Positions 5,308-5,992 of a DNA stretch of 5,992 nt are shown here, piece after piece. Position 1 is the stretch's first letter. Each line of letters begins with the position of its first letter. The position numbers and the translations under genes were made by a program. The notes beneath the pieces are model-generated. The model was given only the letters and a program-made list of their open reading frames with translations. It searched no databases and was not told the DNA's origin. This DNA is from an uncultured Anaerotruncus sp. (GTDB taxonomy: Bacteria; Bacillota; Clostridia; Oscillospirales; Ruminococcaceae): positions 1 to 5,992 of the forward strand of contig CAJUJI010000162.1 of assembly GCA_910586875.1 (NCBI GenBank), written 5' to 3'.

Positions 5308-5937
5308 TCAGTTAAACGCTTCAAATGCCCGCACCACAACAGCCGGATCATCCGCGCCAAAAACCGCGCGCCCCATGACCACCGCATCCACACCCGCAGT
5401 AATCACAGCGGGCAGGTTGCTGCGGTCTATCCCGCCATCTGCTACCAAATTCAGCCCTGGAGCTGCTGCTCGCAGCCAGCGGATTTTCTCCAGCATTGCC
5501 AGCTGAAATTGATCTCCTTTGCCGTCGCACTCGCTGGTCATCACCAACACATAGTCCGCCGCGGCAAGATAAGGCTGTAGCTGCTGGGCGGCAGTGCGGG
5601 GATTTAGAGCTATCCCTGCATAACATCCACCGCTTTGAATCGCGTGAATCAGGCGCAGGGGATAAGGCGCAGACTCCCAATGAAACGCAATCGCTCGAAA
5701 CTTTAGCGCGCATAGCGCCGGAATATAGTCCAGCGGATTGGTCACCATCAAATGCGCGTCAAATGCAGCGGTGGAAAGCGGCCGTAACGCTCGAATTGTT
5801 TTCACGCCAAAGGTAAGGTTGGGAACGAAGTTGCCATCCTCTACATCAAAGTGAAGGTAGGGATGCCCCTGTAAACGCTCTATTTCAGTGGCTAAATCTG
5901 CCTGGTTTGCTGATGCAATGGATGGAAGAATGATCAT
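5308..5937 (-). CDS. rpe: Ribulose-phosphate 3-epimerase family protein
   Basis: A 209-residue TIM-barrel protein of the ribulose-phosphate 3-epimerase family, which interconverts ribulose-5-phosphate and xylulose-5-phosphate (or related sugar phosphates) in the cytosol. Conserved elements are P-S-I at 5-7, H29-x-D31 in L-H-F-D-V-E-D-G, N-F-V-P-N-L-T-F-G at 36-44, D-A-H62-L-M-V, G-I-A-L-N-P at 108-113, D167-G-G and M-G-R-A-V-F at 188-193. The metal-binding and catalytic His/Asp set therefore looks complete. The phosphate-gripping loop, normally N-P-G-F-G-G-Q-x-F, reads S-E-C-D-G-K-G-D-Q-F at 135-144, so this is a divergent subgroup and the substrate may not be ribulose-5-phosphate. Length is slightly below the usual 215-225. 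GAGGGAGGG (5946-5954) precedes the ATG. No thiamine or GTPase gene, common near canonical rpe, is next to it. No convincing terminator follows. Confidence 0.85.
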   Translation of the reverse strand: MIILPSIASANQADLATEIERLQGHPYLHFDVEDGNFVPNLTFGVKTIRALRPLSTAAFDAHLMVTNPLDYIPALCALKFRAIAFHWESAPYPLRLIHAIQSGGCYAGIALNPRTAAQQLQPYLAAADYVLVMTSECDGKGDQFQLAMLEKIRWLRAAAPGLNLVADGGIDRSNLPAVITAGVDAVVMGRAVFGADDPAVVVRAFEAFN

Positions 5938-5985
5938 GATAAGAACCCTCCCTCATTTCTATCGGGCTGCTTGTTTTGAAACAAA

Positions 5986-5991
5986 ATAATA
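5986..5991 (-). promoter_or_regulatory. Possible -10 element upstream of the epimerase gene (window edge)
   Basis: TATTAT on the minus strand lies about 50 bases before the epimerase ATG in AT-rich DNA. Any -35 would be outside the window, so the match rests on one hexamer. A small TTTTG/CAAAA inverted repeat just downstream may be part of the leader or chance. Confidence 0.2.
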
Positions 5992-5992
5992 T

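Noticed and set aside
5169..5393. N-terminal extension of the peptidase frame up to an ATG at 5393
   Set aside because: It overlaps the epimerase gene, runs through a promoter and hairpin, lacks family similarity, and the GTG at 5168 has a well-placed ribosome binding site.

Overview
The window looks like a chromosomal stretch from an anaerobic, mid-GC Firmicute, most likely a gut-type Clostridia member. This rests on a PAS-linked [FeFe]-hydrogenase sensor set, strong AGGAGG-type ribosome binding sites, SigA-like promoters and short intergenic gaps. No ribosomal or other taxonomic marker is present, so the assignment is inference. All seven intact genes lie on the minus strand, so transcription runs from high to low coordinates.

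Right part (about 5170-5992): a ribulose-phosphate 3-epimerase family gene whose phosphate-loop motif differs from canonical Rpe. It is followed by a 139-bp gap holding an extended -10 promoter and a perfect 12-bp-arm hairpin in the predicted leader of the next gene.

Middle (about 3380-5255): a tight three-gene operon. It encodes a YgjP/DUF45-type zinc metallopeptidase, a 240-residue soluble Cys-rich protein I do not recognise, and a stand-alone GyrI-like ligand-binding domain protein. The peptidase start was moved to a GTG at 5168 and the GyrI-like start to an ATG at 3882, in both cases because of the ribosome binding site. A hairpin with a T-run ends the unit, and that T-run also forms the spacer of the next promoter.

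Left (about 160-3382): a three-gene operon with a SigA-type promoter (TTGTGA, 17 bp, TATACT) and a strong terminator. It encodes a small thioredoxin-like [2Fe-2S] ferredoxin, a putative sensory [FeFe]-hydrogenase and a SpoIIE-type PP2C phosphatase. The hydrogenase has the order 2x[4Fe-4S], H-cluster domain, Fe-S (CX2CX4CX16C), PAS, helical tail. The genes are coupled by a 4-bp ATGA overlap and a 1-bp gap. The likely logic is that the H-cluster senses H2 or redox state, the ferredoxin and Fe-S centres relay electrons, the PAS and helical tail transmit the state, and the phosphatase turns it into Ser/Thr dephosphorylation of an unseen target. The H-cluster ligands are intact, but second-sphere and proton-path positions are changed, which suits sensing better than fast turnover.

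Far left (1-152): AT-rich, with what looks like the frameshifted 3' end of an IS30-family transposase reading in from outside on the plus strand, and nothing else recognisable before the terminator. I see no tRNA, rRNA, CRISPR array or prophage. The sensory operon is the most interesting system here: the class is known, but its signalling output is poorly characterised.
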